64,000 nt of DNA from Fulvivirga sp. M361 (lineage in GTDB: Bacteria > Bacteroidota > Bacteroidia > Cytophagales > Cyclobacteriaceae): the NCBI RefSeq assembly GCF_007097395.1, contig NZ_VKDC01000007.1:1-64000 (forward strand), given 5' to 3'. The position numbers and the translations under genes were made by a program. A model generated the notes under the pieces. That model worked only from the letters and a program-made list of their open reading frames with translations, searched no databases and was not told the DNA's origin. Numbering within the stretch: the stretch's first letter is position 1; each line of letters starts with the position of its first letter. Positions 25,087-34,353 of this stretch are shown here, piece after piece.

Positions 25087-28044
25087 TTACGAATGATTCC
25101 TTTTCACCATATAGTATCCATACACCATCACAAGTAAAATGGCTAATCCTATAAGAGCAGGTAACAGGTAGTTTTTTTTCGGCTTGACAAAACTTAGGGT
25201 GTGGGGATCACCATGTAGAATAAAGGGAGCCCAATAATAAGGGTTTGAAGTGTTATTATCTGCATTTTCGAGGTATTGGAGCTTTGCCAGTTGGAGCGCT
25301 TTATCTTTTGAAACACCTCTAAAAAGCTGATCCATAAAATAGCTCATAACTTTCGATGTGGCATAGTCATTTGCTTTCCAAATGCTCATAGCCATAGCGT
25401 TACAACCGGAAGACTTAAAAGCCCTGCCCAAAGACATGACCCCTTCACCTCTTTCTAAATAACCATAACCGGTTTCACAAGCGCTTAAAACTACTATTTC
25501 AGCATCCAGATCCAAAAATTGCAGTTCTTTTAATGTCAGGAATCCATCTGCGCCAGGCAGCAGTTGCCTGGAAGGATTAAAATCGGCAAATACCAACCCG
25601 GAATGATTAAAATTTTGCTCGTCTACATAAGCGTGCATGCTCAAATGTAAAATGCCATTCTTTTCAGCCCTTGTAAGAAAATTCCTTTTGGTGGCGTCGG
25701 CTCCCATTAAAGCCTGACCATTAAAAAGATCTCTGGCATAAATCACTTCTTCGCCATTATAATTCAACTCACCGATATCACGTTCGGCAATCCATTTCAA
25801 AGAGTCTTTCTTTTTAGTCATCAAATCCTTACTGGACTTTACTGTATAAGCTGGCGCCACTCCAAAGTAATTTTTCGTCCTTTCCATAGACGTAAAATCA
25901 GACATAATACGTAGGGTAGCAGAATAATCGTAGTTAAACGAATGATCGAAAACCAGAAATGGCCAATGGCTAAAGCCTTCCTCCATGGGCATATTTTTAA
26001 GTAACAAGTCAAATGGCAGATAGCCAAGATGACCATCCGGAAAAACAGTCACATGTTCCTCTTCTTGTATTATTGGCTTCACAGGTGCTATCAAACAGTT
26101 GTATAGATAATACAAACTATGTGCGAGGGCCCTATCGGCCGTTCCATCCACCTTTCTCACTGCAGATAAAACGCTTTGAGTAGCATTTGCGATGCTATCC
26201 GCATCAGGAACGTGCATTAATTCAGCATGTTCTTTATCTGCAACTAAGAGATAAAAAGCACTTTCCCCACGGAAGCATGATAGTAAATTATCTTTATCGC
26301 TCATTAAAGTCCGGTAATCGTGCAAGGTGATCTCAGGGAAGTTTTTACTCAGTTTTACAAACTCAGGAAAAGAAGTCATTATGAAAGACTTTAGCGAATC
26401 CAATCTATCCTCGGTTTTTTTAAGATCGCTAAAAAACTGTGATATCCGGGCGCGGTCTGTAGTCTCCCGGATCTGCTGAGATAAACCAAGGTGGGTCTGC
26501 TTTATTTCATCTAATAAATCTATTAAACCGTCTGGTACATCCAGTTCATAAATGGCACGGTCACTTTGCAGGTTTTCACGTAAAAGCAAAGACTTGCCTT
26601 GTTCAATAAACTGAAATGCATACCCTGCCGTTATATCAGAACCGAGTATATCCTGCCCGATCAAACAGGTATTCAACGCTTTATCAACCAGTTTGCGATG
26701 TGTGTAGATATATTGCTGTCTGGCCAGGTTACCTACCCTGGTTTCCCGTTCACGTAAGGATAGCGCTATGCAAAGCCTAAAAGCATCCAGGCTGGCCGTT
26801 AAATAATGTTGCCGTCCGGTTGCTTCAAAATAAGACCTTAGGATAGTTGCTTTCACTTGTAAAGTGGCAATAGCCTCGGTAAGAAAGATCACATGATCTA
26901 ACGCCGGATTATCTTCTACTTCCTCCCAGGTTTGCCCATCTGCAAGTGAAAACAGGTTATCCTGTACCTTTACCAGGGCTTGATCAAATTTTCCCTGTTT
27001 CGCAAAAACAGTAGCTATTTCGTTAGCTATATTATAGGAGCTATAATGCGTTTTGCCCGGGTTATTATCATGCAACTGCTGCGCCTGGTTAAAAAAATCC
27101 AGGGCAAGGTCTTCTTTCCCCAGCTTTAGATATTGTTTACCTCTTAAGGTCAGTATTCGATGTTGCAATCGACTTGATGTATCTTCGTAAGGTTCTATTT
27201 GGTCCAAATAAACCAATGCGCTGTCATACTTCTCATAATCCTGGTGAAGACTAATGAGCCCATAGTAAGTACTTAGAATGGTATTGATATAACTATCAGG
27301 TTTTGAAAATTCCTGTAACAAGGCAATGGCTTTATGATAAGCCTCCAATGATCGACGGTAGAAAAGCTCACTCCGGTTATCATAAGCTTTGTTATACCAT
27401 GCCCCACCCAAATACGCCCAACCCAGAATTTGATAAAAGAGGGTGTCGTCATGGCCGAAGTATTCTGCTAAATTGGTCGGAAGTAAGGCCAGATATCTTT
27501 CGTAGTAAAACAATGCCTGATTAGGGTTATCCACAGAAAGGTAGGCGTTACCTAAATGACTGTGGTATATAGCGTAACCAATGCTATCTTCTACGTTTTG
27601 GGGTTCATTTTTTATCAGCAACTTATATAGTTGAATGGCCTCATGAAACTGAGTCATATCATACCTATGATGACCTTTAACCTCTACGTAATCATAAAAA
27701 ACACTACTATCTGCATTCTGAGCAAAAAGGGGCACAGCACAATAGCTTAAAATACTATCTCCTTCAAAGATCCATTGCTCTACAGCAGGTGAATAAGTGC
27801 GGCCATACTCATTGCTTATTAATTCACTTAGGAGGTAGAGCCAAACATCAAACTGTTGATTTTTTTTCGCATCATCAAGATAGGGTCTTAAATAAACCTC
27901 AAACTCCATCTCCCGTTCAAAATCATAATTCTCTATAAGAGTTATGACCCTGTCTAAAGAAGTCTGATCGCTTTGGGAAAACAGTGAAAAAGAAAGCAAA
28001 AAAAGAAAAGAAAGTAAAACTCTCTGTTGTACCTTAAGTCGCAT
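25087..28044 (-). CDS. Exported TPR-CHAT peptidase with C-terminal membrane anchor
   Basis: 985 residues. Signal peptide 1-23 (ends FSLFSQ). About 120-460: tetratricopeptide repeats (YHSHLGNAYLSVDNPNQALF and similar). About 640-955: CHAT domain, a caspase-like fold related to separase and HetF: catalytic His in LHLSMHAYVDE near 801 and catalytic Cys in VVLSACETGYG near 855, followed by GxGV..L.RAF. A hydrophobic segment at about 961-979 followed by KRNHS anchors the C-terminus in the inner membrane, so the protease faces the periplasm. TPRs probably hold a partner or substrate. Neighbours on the same strand are a lipoprotein (upstream) and the giant exported protein (downstream); a functional link is inference. 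Confidence 0.9.
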   Translation of the reverse strand: MRLKVQQRVLLSFLFLLSFSLFSQSDQTSLDRVITLIENYDFEREMEFEVYLRPYLDDAKKNQQFDVWLYLLSELISNEYGRTYSPAVEQWIFEGDSILSYCAVPLFAQNADSSVFYDYVEVKGHHRYDMTQFHEAIQLYKLLIKNEPQNVEDSIGYAIYHSHLGNAYLSVDNPNQALFYYERYLALLPTNLAEYFGHDDTLFYQILGWAYLGGAWYNKAYDNRSELFYRRSLEAYHKAIALLQEFSKPDSYINTILSTYYGLISLHQDYEKYDSALVYLDQIEPYEDTSSRLQHRILTLRGKQYLKLGKEDLALDFFNQAQQLHDNNPGKTHYSSYNIANEIATVFAKQGKFDQALVKVQDNLFSLADGQTWEEVEDNPALDHVIFLTEAIATLQVKATILRSYFEATGRQHYLTASLDAFRLCIALSLRERETRVGNLARQQYIYTHRKLVDKALNTCLIGQDILGSDITAGYAFQFIEQGKSLLLRENLQSDRAIYELDVPDGLIDLLDEIKQTHLGLSQQIRETTDRARISQFFSDLKKTEDRLDSLKSFIMTSFPEFVKLSKNFPEITLHDYRTLMSDKDNLLSCFRGESAFYLLVADKEHAELMHVPDADSIANATQSVLSAVRKVDGTADRALAHSLYYLYNCLIAPVKPIIQEEEHVTVFPDGHLGYLPFDLLLKNMPMEEGFSHWPFLVFDHSFNYDYSATLRIMSDFTSMERTKNYFGVAPAYTVKSSKDLMTKKKDSLKWIAERDIGELNYNGEEVIYARDLFNGQALMGADATKRNFLTRAEKNGILHLSMHAYVDEQNFNHSGLVFADFNPSRQLLPGADGFLTLKELQFLDLDAEIVVLSACETGYGYLERGEGVMSLGRAFKSSGCNAMAMSIWKANDYATSKVMSYFMDQLFRGVSKDKALQLAKLQYLENADNNTSNPYYWAPFILHGDPHTLSFVKPKKNYLLPALIGLAILLVMVYGYYMVKRNHS

Positions 28045-28083
28045 CCCACTAATATAAAATAACTTACCTTCTATATATACAAT

Positions 28084-28114
28084 GGCCTGTACAGTTTATA
28101 AAACCATACAGGCC
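28084..28114 (-). terminator. Hairpin after the lipoprotein gene
   Basis: GGCCTGTA (28084-28091) pairs with TACAGGCC (28107-28114). It lies between the lipoprotein stop and the CHAT gene start. No strong T run follows, so it may be an attenuator or an RNA-end stabiliser rather than a full terminator. Confidence 0.45.
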
Positions 28115-28140
28115 AAACATCTAACACTAGATTTGCTATT

Positions 28141-28803
28141 TTACCACTTTATTACTACTTCGTCCAATGGCATAGACAACATATCTTTCCCCTTCTCAGT
28201 ATGTATCTCAACCAAAATCGTGACTGGCTGACCGGGAATGTACTCTCCGGTATATCCCCAATAAACTTTGGCCTGTTTGTTTTCAGGATCGTAGATGCTA
28301 TCTTCTATTTTTCCAACCGGTATCTCATCTTTCCCTTGTACGATGATACCTTCAATATTCTCAGGCATTTCATTAGAAAATAGTACCATCTCAAATTGAT
28401 CGAGATCGATCATATCCCGATCATTTCTACAATCACCACGAGGTCTGGGTGGACATATTGGCTTTCGTAGTTTGGGGCGTAGTAAAGACCTTGTTACTAC
28501 AAGGAACAATTTTAGTTCAGCAAATTCCATATGCTCTTCCAGTATTTGTAATCTCTCCTCCACTCCGATATCAGGAACAAAACCTTTCTCTATGGCCCTG
28601 ATTTCTTCTTTAATTGTCTCAATACTGTACATTTCGCCAAAAGGGTAAGGAGCCTCTTCCGATGTTTGGGACAATTCTTCTCCATTTAGATAGTCCGTCT
28701 TAAGCCTGTTTTTTTCAAAGATCTGATCTCCTTCCAGTTGACAGCCAAACAGGCCTAAGCCAATGGATAATAAGATCATCATGTTAAAGTGAGTGTTTTT
28801 CAT
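28141..28803 (-). CDS. Lipoprotein of unknown function
   Basis: 220 residues. The N-terminus MKNTHFNMMILLSIGLGLFGC ends in a lipobox LFGC-Q, so it is a membrane-anchored lipoprotein with Cys21 as lipidation site. The body is not recognised: acidic, with a helical segment (about 60-110) and a Cys/Pro-rich turn (PICPPRPRGDC near 115-125), then a beta-rich C-terminal part (QAKVYWGYTGEYIPGQPVTI). It stands immediately upstream of the TPR-CHAT peptidase on the same strand, separated by about 96 bp with a hairpin. Confidence 0.75.
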   Translation of the reverse strand: MKNTHFNMMILLSIGLGLFGCQLEGDQIFEKNRLKTDYLNGEELSQTSEEAPYPFGEMYSIETIKEEIRAIEKGFVPDIGVEERLQILEEHMEFAELKLFLVVTRSLLRPKLRKPICPPRPRGDCRNDRDMIDLDQFEMVLFSNEMPENIEGIIVQGKDEIPVGKIEDSIYDPENKQAKVYWGYTGEYIPGQPVTILVEIHTEKGKDMLSMPLDEVVIKW

Positions 28804-29003
28804 TTTCAGTTGGTTTTAAAGGTTGATAAATGTTAATGGGTATGTTTCTTTCCTTATCCTCAGGGCCATTAATTAGTCAGTGAGGGCCTTGAAATTTGGT
28901 CATACCGCTGCTTTATGCCCTATGAAAATAAAATGTAAACACTCATCACCATTTTATTATCAGAGATTTAAAATGCCGCTTAGTTTTTTTTAACTTCGAG
29001 ACA

Positions 29004-30757
29004 ATGGAGCAATTTGTAGTATCAGCCAGAAAATACAGGCCTCAGGGTTTTGAAGAGGTAGTGGGTCAGGAACATATTACTACTACGCTTAAGAATGCCA
29101 TTGACAATAATCAACTTGCGCAGGCACTCCTTTTTTGTGGCCCACGTGGTGTAGGTAAAACTACTTGTGCACGTATACTGGCCCGCATGATCAATGAGTT
29201 TGATGAGGAAAATGAAGCTAATACACTTAATATCTTCGAATTAGATGCGGCTTCAAATAATTCGGTGGATGACATCCGTAACCTGATTGACCAGGTAAGG
29301 TATCCACCGCAATACGGCAAGTATAAGGTCTATATCATTGATGAGGTACATATGCTTTCCAACGCAGCGTTTAATGCGTTCTTAAAAACGCTGGAGGAGC
29401 CACCGTCATATGCTATCTTCATCCTGGCTACTACTGAAAAACACAAAGTGATCCCCACCATATTGTCAAGGTGTCAGATCTTTGATTTCAACAGGATACA
29501 GGTATCGGATATTTCAGGTCACTTAAGAAGAATATCGGAACGTGAAAATATTTCCGCTGAAGATGAGGCGTTGCATTTAATAGCTCAAAAGGCAGACGGT
29601 GCCTTAAGAGATGCGTTATCAATATTTGATCTTATCGTAACATTTTCTTCAGATAGAAATGTCACTTATCAGTCTACCATTGATAATCTTCATATCCTGG
29701 ATTATGAGTACTATTTTAAATTAACAGACTATTTGCTCGCTGAGAACCTAAGTCAAACACTACTTCTTTTTGATGAGATCTTAAAGCTTGGGTTTGATGG
29801 TCATAATTTTATCATAGGGTTAAGTGAACACCTTCGTAACCTCATGGTATGTAAGGATAATGCTACTGTACAGCTCATGGAGGTTCCTGATAACACCAAA
29901 GCCAGGTACATTGAGCAAGCTAATAATGCCTCATTATCTTTTGTTCTTTCATGTCTGAATATAGCCAGCCAGTGTGATCTCAGCTACAAATCCAGCAAAA
30001 ATCAACGGCTCCATGTAGAGCTTGCACTGATGAAAATGGCACATATCAACGCTGCTGTCAATTTAGCCATTCATCAGGAGGATGGATTAAAAAAAAAAGT
30101 AATGTAGCGAGCGAGCCAGCTCCAAACGAACCGACAAAAAGTGAATCGGCCAGGCCTGTTTCAGCTCCTGCAAAAGAAAGTGTATCACCTGCTGAACAAG
30201 GCACGAAGCCAGACACACCTATTGCTCCATTAAAATCAACTGTACCTAAGTCAGTTAACCCTACAACTAAAACCAGGCCATCACACTTAAAATCAACACC
30301 TGGAATAGCTGACCTGAAAAATATCTCTTCTATGCAATTACCTGCAGAAGAGGACGAGAGCAAAAAGCAAACAGAAGAAACCTACGGTTCTGACCCTTTC
30401 ACACTTGCAGACTTAAAAAAGCAATGGGACCACTTTGCTGAAGCCAGAAAAAAGGAAGGTAAAGATTCCGAATATGCCGTACTTAAGCAAGAGATCGAAC
30501 TAATTGATAATCATAAAATAGTATTGAAGCTCACCAACGCTGTAAAACTCAACATACTGGATAGATTCCGGTCGGACCTGATCACCCATTTAAAAACTGC
30601 CTTAAACAATGGTGCTATAGAGTTAAGCGCTGAGCTGCATGAAGAAGAGTCTGTACGAACTCCTTACACTAACAAAGAAAAGTTTGAATATATGGCAGAA
30701 AAAAAGCCTATTCTTCATGAGTTGAAAAACAGGCTAGGATTAGATCCCGATTTTTAG
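29004..30757 (+). CDS. dnaX: DNA polymerase III gamma/tau subunit, frame split by a ten-A run
   Basis: The zero frame (29004-30107) encodes 367 residues: AAA+ clamp-loader ATPase with Walker A GPRGVGKTT near 45, Walker B IIDEVHML near 112, LDAASNNS, SRCQIFDF (arginine-finger SRC) and domain III. It ends in KKKVM just after A10 at 30089-30098. In the -1 frame the protein continues without a stop to 30757, through a Pro/Ala/Ser/Thr/Lys-rich linker and a C-terminal domain ending LGLDPDF, giving a tau of about 583 residues. As in Escherichia coli (ribosomal -1 shift) and Thermus (RNA slippage), both products may be made. The zinc-module cysteines usual between Walker A and LDAASN are absent. A homopolymer sequencing error is the plain alternative. 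Confidence 0.9.
30076..30098 (+). promoter_or_regulatory. Putative frameshift site of dnaX: AGGAGG, 7-nt spacer, A10
   Basis: AGGAGG (30076-30081) precedes ten consecutive A (30089-30098). Zero-frame codons over the run are TTA AAA AAA AAA GTA. A -1 slip there enters the open downstream frame; staying in frame meets TAG at 30105. An internal Shine-Dalgarno-like element before an A-rich slippery heptamer is the arrangement that stimulates shifting in E. coli dnaX. Only weak downstream stems (GAGC/GCTC near 30110) are seen. Confidence 0.6.
30089..30757 (+). CDS. dnaX: tau-specific extension of DnaX (-1 frame)
   Basis: About 222 codons readable only after a -1 shift. Residues 1-80 of the extension are a low-complexity linker (SNVASEPAPNEPTKSESARP and so on). 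The last 115 residues form a compact domain (DLKKQWDHFAEARKKEG, LKLTNAVKLNILDRF, KEKFEYMAEKKP, LGLDPDF). In this phylum that tail is normally fused in one frame to the ATPase and should mediate contact with the polymerase core or helicase. No good start codon or intergenic space precedes it, so it is not a separate gene. Confidence 0.8.
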   Translation, partial: KKKSNVASEPAPNEPTKSESARPVSAPAKESVSPAEQGTKPDTPIAPLKSTVPKSVNPTTKTRPSHLKSTPGIADLKNISSMQLPAEEDESKKQTEETYGSDPFTLADLKKQWDHFAEARKKEGKDSEYAVLKQEIELIDNHKIVLKLTNAVKLNILDRFRSDLITHLKTALNNGAIELSAELHEEESVRTPYTNKEKFEYMAEKKPILHELKNRLGLDPDF

Positions 30758-30763
30758 CTATCG

Positions 30764-31675
30764 TTATTCCTTATAGTTTTTAAAATTGTAAACTACACCA
30801 AGATTCAACGCCTGGCTTAACTGAACTTCATCTACCTGATCAAAGTCGTACACCATGATCAGGCCTAAGCTTACATCCATAAAGTCGTTTACTTTAGCAG
30901 AAAGCAATAGATCCAAACGATGGTCTATCTTATCAAACTCCAATTCTTCATAGTTGGCAAATAGAATGTACTTCCATTTCAGGTTCAGGTTTTTGGCTAT
31001 GTCCTTATTAAAATCCGCAACGAGCTGAAAAGCCAACCATTCTGTTCTGATATTATCGCCAAGATCCACACCAAAAGCACCTTTTAACGGATCCTCTGGT
31101 GACGGAGTATTGGCCAGGTTATCATTTGAAACAACGGTGATCCTCGGGGAGAACGGGGATAGCCTTAAGCTGAAATAGTCAACAGGTTTATATTCAAAAC
31201 CCAGTGATGTGGTGATAAACGCAGGTGAAAACAGGCCTGAGATCAAGCTATCATACGTTTCACCATTAGGTCTTTCCTGGTCATAGGCAAAACCATCGGC
31301 AAACTGTGTGAGAAGTGATAGTGATGTGAACAGTGACCATTTCGCATTGAGCTTTCTTCCATATTTGGTATCTAAAAAAACTCTGTCGAGTGATTTCCTG
31401 CTACTTTGTCCATCATTCTTCAGCACACCATAAGCCAGGTCAATTTCATTGTCCCATGAATGGACGTCCCTGGTATAATTTGCTTTGTAGTTCAAAAATG
31501 TATTCACCCCTATGGAATTAACACCACCCCCTGTCCAGTTATCTGAAAAAGAGGCTTGATTAAAATTTATCCCGGCCCTAAAGGCCTTTTTCCAATAAGT
31601 GGTGTCAGGGGATTGAGCGTTCAGGTAATAAACGTTCAAAAGTACCAATAGCGACAAGAGTAAGTTTTTTTTCAT
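30764..31675 (-). CDS. DUF3078 outer-membrane-type protein
   Basis: 303 residues from the ATG at 31675, which opens the signal peptide MKKNLLLSLLVLLNVYYLNAQ; an upstream in-frame ATG would precede it with a charged extension. WKKAFRAGINFNQASFSDNW and GGGVNSIGVNTFLNYKANY are the hallmark of DUF3078, a Bacteroidota family with barrel-like strands. Many alternating strands and a terminal YNFKNYKE fit an outer membrane protein. Function is unknown. Its end lies 6 bp from the end of dnaX, transcribed convergently, with no hairpin between them. Confidence 0.85.
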   Translation of the reverse strand: MKKNLLLSLLVLLNVYYLNAQSPDTTYWKKAFRAGINFNQASFSDNWTGGGVNSIGVNTFLNYKANYTRDVHSWDNEIDLAYGVLKNDGQSSRKSLDRVFLDTKYGRKLNAKWSLFTSLSLLTQFADGFAYDQERPNGETYDSLISGLFSPAFITTSLGFEYKPVDYFSLRLSPFSPRITVVSNDNLANTPSPEDPLKGAFGVDLGDNIRTEWLAFQLVADFNKDIAKNLNLKWKYILFANYEELEFDKIDHRLDLLLSAKVNDFMDVSLGLIMVYDFDQVDEVQLSQALNLGVVYNFKNYKE

Positions 31676-31810
31676 GGTCCGGAATGGGTTAAGATGAGTT
31701 TTAATTTGCACAATTTTAATTGAACATCAACAGGTTAACGAGCATATTCTATGAATACACTCTTTTACTCGTTAATTCTTAGAGTAGGTACGATAAGCAG
31801 TAAAAACCTG

Positions 31811-32221
31811 TTAGAGGTTATTAACCTTCACTTCTTCCAGAGCAGTTTCAGTAAGTGGCTTCGTGATGAATTTTATCACATGATTATTATTCACAATCTT
31901 GTCAATGTCACGTTTGTTATCTGAACTGGACAGAATGATTACCTTACACTTGTCCTTAATAACATCACTGAATTTTTCAAACTCATACAGGAATACAAAG
32001 CCATCTACAATAGGCATATTAATATCCAGAAATATGAGATTTGGAAGATCGTCTATATTATCCTGGTTTTCCCTGAGATAATCCAGTGCGCTCTTCCCTG
32101 AATTCTTAACTTCGACCCGGTTGGCAAACTTCGTTATTTCAATGATACGTTTACTGATAAAGTTATCTGTATCATTATCATCTACGAGCATTACCAGTTC
32201 TATTGGCTTGGAGTCACTCAA
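31811..32221 (-). CDS. Single-domain response regulator (CheY-like)
   Basis: 136 residues, receiver domain only. Acidic pocket D14/D15 (MLVDDND), phospho-acceptor D66 (IFLDINMP), Ser at about 97-99 (VIILSSSD) and the conserved Lys in KFITKP near 120. The subtype resembles receivers that follow hybrid kinases or Rcp-type phytochrome partners. It has no output domain, so it passes phosphate or acts by protein contact. No histidine kinase is in the window. It lies between DUF3078 and the transglycosylase gene, with its own upstream space. Confidence 0.9.
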   Translation of the reverse strand: MSDSKPIELVMLVDDNDTDNFISKRIIEITKFANRVEVKNSGKSALDYLRENQDNIDDLPNLIFLDINMPIVDGFVFLYEFEKFSDVIKDKCKVIILSSSDNKRDIDKIVNNNHVIKFITKPLTETALEEVKVNNL

Positions 32222-32360
32222 CGTTCAATTCTTTTTGTGAATAATATGTTGGCGTAAATTTGACTAAATATATCTCTTTTTAATCAAAAAAAGCAACTAG
32301 TTCAGAGTTGATTGCGAAGGTATAATTAAAAAAAACAAATCCATTCCACCAGAGACATAT

Positions 32361-34346
32361 TTATTTGACTTTCATAGAGTTTTTGATCTTAATTTTCTCT
32401 CCTAACTTAATACTTAGTTCTTTTTTATCATTCCATTGTACAATATCCTGTATAGTAACACCATGATTTCGAGCTATACTGTATAGTGTATCTCCTTCAA
32501 TTACTGTATACAGTATAAACTTTTCATCCTCCTCAAGGGTTTCTTTAGGTATGCTTTCAGCAGATGCTCCACTGCTTTGTTCCGGATATACCGTCAACTC
32601 TTGTCCAATGCTTAATTTGTCATTAATTTTCAGATTATTCCATTCCAAAATGTTCAATACACTAACACCATATATCTTTGAAATAGCATAGAAAGTTTCC
32701 CCTGCAACTACCACGTGTGTTCTGCGAACAACGTCCCGGGAAAGTTGTGATGTGCCCGTTTGGTCTTGTTGACCGGCGACCTCCTCGTCCAATGTACTGA
32801 TAGATGAAGGCTCTTTTTCAGTCGTAACATATTCCTTGTGCTCCTCATTCAAAGAATCTGATGGTGACAAAGGAGGGGCATCTTGCAATTGTTCAAGTGA
32901 ATCCAGTTTTTCAGGTAATGTTAATGGTTGTGTTACTCTTTCATCGATTTCCTGGTCTTTTGCCTCTTCTTCGGACGTAGTTACTTGTAAAACTTCTATT
33001 ACCTCTTTATCAACTACCTGAACAGGAACCTCAGGCGCCGTTTCTACCTCCCTGTATTCAATAGGTACTTTTGCAGGTCTTATATAACGAAGCCATATCA
33101 CACGACCAGGTTTAATGGCATCGTCTTTCATACGATTTTTAAGACGTAGTTTTTTAAGTTTGACAGCATATTTCTGAGCAATATCCCAAAGTGTCTCACC
33201 TGGCTGTACCACATGGTAATGTGTTTTACCTTTCGACTTTTTTGGTCTTAAGTAATAGGCCTGACCAGCTTTCACTTTGTCATCTATATCCAGATCATTG
33301 TATTTAAGGAATTTGGCAAGTTCCAGTCTGCCTTTTTTAGCTAATTGTGGGATCTTGTCTGTCGGACCAGCTATAATACCTCTAAGTCCATTAATAACTA
33401 TAACACTCCCAAAATTAGCCTTTTCAGCGCCTTTGATCTTCGGGAATTCTGCCGGATCATCAAAGTTATAGGCTATTTCCGGGATGCTGCTTAAAGTAAC
33501 AGTATTCTCGTTTCGATCATGATTAGAAGCCAGTAAAGCTGGTGAAGAGGCATCTGAAGGTACAATAACAACGTAGTTTTTGTCTGAGGGTATTTTACCT
33601 CTTTTCAGCCACTTATTGTATTCTTTTACTTCATCTGCGTCCACACGATAAATGGCTGCGATCCCGGACAATGTTTCATTCGCTTCCGCATGATGCTCTA
33701 TCAACTTTAATTGTCCCTCTCCTTTTATTGCATCCTGGTAGGCAATCTTATGTGCAAGGTATTTCTTTACATACCAATAGGTTTTTTTATTGATCACCAT
33801 CGATTTATCACCACGATATTTCTCAACACCGGCTTTTAAGGCTGCTCCTGCCCCCATCTGGTAAGCCTGAAGGGCCATTAACCAGTTATCAAAATAGGTG
33901 AAATTGTTTTTTTTCAAGTACTTGGCCGCCCCGTGAGAGGCCGATACTATATTCATACGTTCATCAACATGCCGGTCCACCCTCAGACCTACTTCCATGG
34001 CGGTAAAATCCTTGAACTGCCAGAAGCCTACCGCTTTCGAAGAAGAAACTGCATCTGACACCAGACCACTTTCCTGTAATACCAGGTATTTGAAATCATC
34101 CGGAAGTTTTTCCCGGGCAAATACTTTCTCGATAATAGGGAAATAACTCTTTGCTTTTTCTACCTGAATATTAAAATAGGTAGGGCTCCTGTGAAGCCGG
34201 TCTACATCTTTCTGGATCTCCGCCCTGGCGCCATCAGCAATACGCAATTTTAGATTGGCAAACTCCATTTTCGCAGGAACCCTGGGTACCTGGGCTCCGC
34301 AAAAAACAGGCAACAGCACCAATAGCGCTAAAAATCGTGACCTCAT
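32361..34346 (-). CDS. Lytic murein transglycosylase with four LysM repeats (MltD-like)
   Basis: 661 residues. Signal peptide 1-18 (ends FCGAQ). Residues about 60-185 form the SLT lysozyme-like domain: catalytic Glu in LVLQESGL near 91, then SSSKAVGFWQFKDFTA and the NWLMALQAYQMGAGA segment. LysM modules follow near 220-265 (ANETLSGIAAIYRVD), 380-425 (PGETLWDIAQKYAV), 550-595 (AGETFYAISKIYGV) and 612-657 (EGDTLYSIARNHGV). An acidic Ser/Thr-rich linker separates modules 2 and 3. It cleaves peptidoglycan between MurNAc and GlcNAc in the periplasm. The start is 7 bp after the O-methyltransferase stop, so it is in that operon. Confidence 0.92.
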   Translation of the reverse strand: MRSRFLALLVLLPVFCGAQVPRVPAKMEFANLKLRIADGARAEIQKDVDRLHRSPTYFNIQVEKAKSYFPIIEKVFAREKLPDDFKYLVLQESGLVSDAVSSSKAVGFWQFKDFTAMEVGLRVDRHVDERMNIVSASHGAAKYLKKNNFTYFDNWLMALQAYQMGAGAALKAGVEKYRGDKSMVINKKTYWYVKKYLAHKIAYQDAIKGEGQLKLIEHHAEANETLSGIAAIYRVDADEVKEYNKWLKRGKIPSDKNYVVIVPSDASSPALLASNHDRNENTVTLSSIPEIAYNFDDPAEFPKIKGAEKANFGSVIVINGLRGIIAGPTDKIPQLAKKGRLELAKFLKYNDLDIDDKVKAGQAYYLRPKKSKGKTHYHVVQPGETLWDIAQKYAVKLKKLRLKNRMKDDAIKPGRVIWLRYIRPAKVPIEYREVETAPEVPVQVVDKEVIEVLQVTTSEEEAKDQEIDERVTQPLTLPEKLDSLEQLQDAPPLSPSDSLNEEHKEYVTTEKEPSSISTLDEEVAGQQDQTGTSQLSRDVVRRTHVVVAGETFYAISKIYGVSVLNILEWNNLKINDKLSIGQELTVYPEQSSGASAESIPKETLEEDEKFILYTVIEGDTLYSIARNHGVTIQDIVQWNDKKELSIKLGEKIKIKNSMKVK

Positions 34347-34353
34347 AAGTGAT

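Noticed and set aside
27520-27530. TTATCCACA, a perfect DnaA box
   Set aside because: Single occurrence inside the TPR-CHAT coding sequence, far from dnaA and not in a cluster.
30332-30757. Independent 141-residue gene after dnaX
   Set aside because: Its frame is open all the way back to the A10 run and the tail is the DnaX C-terminal domain, so it is the tau extension.
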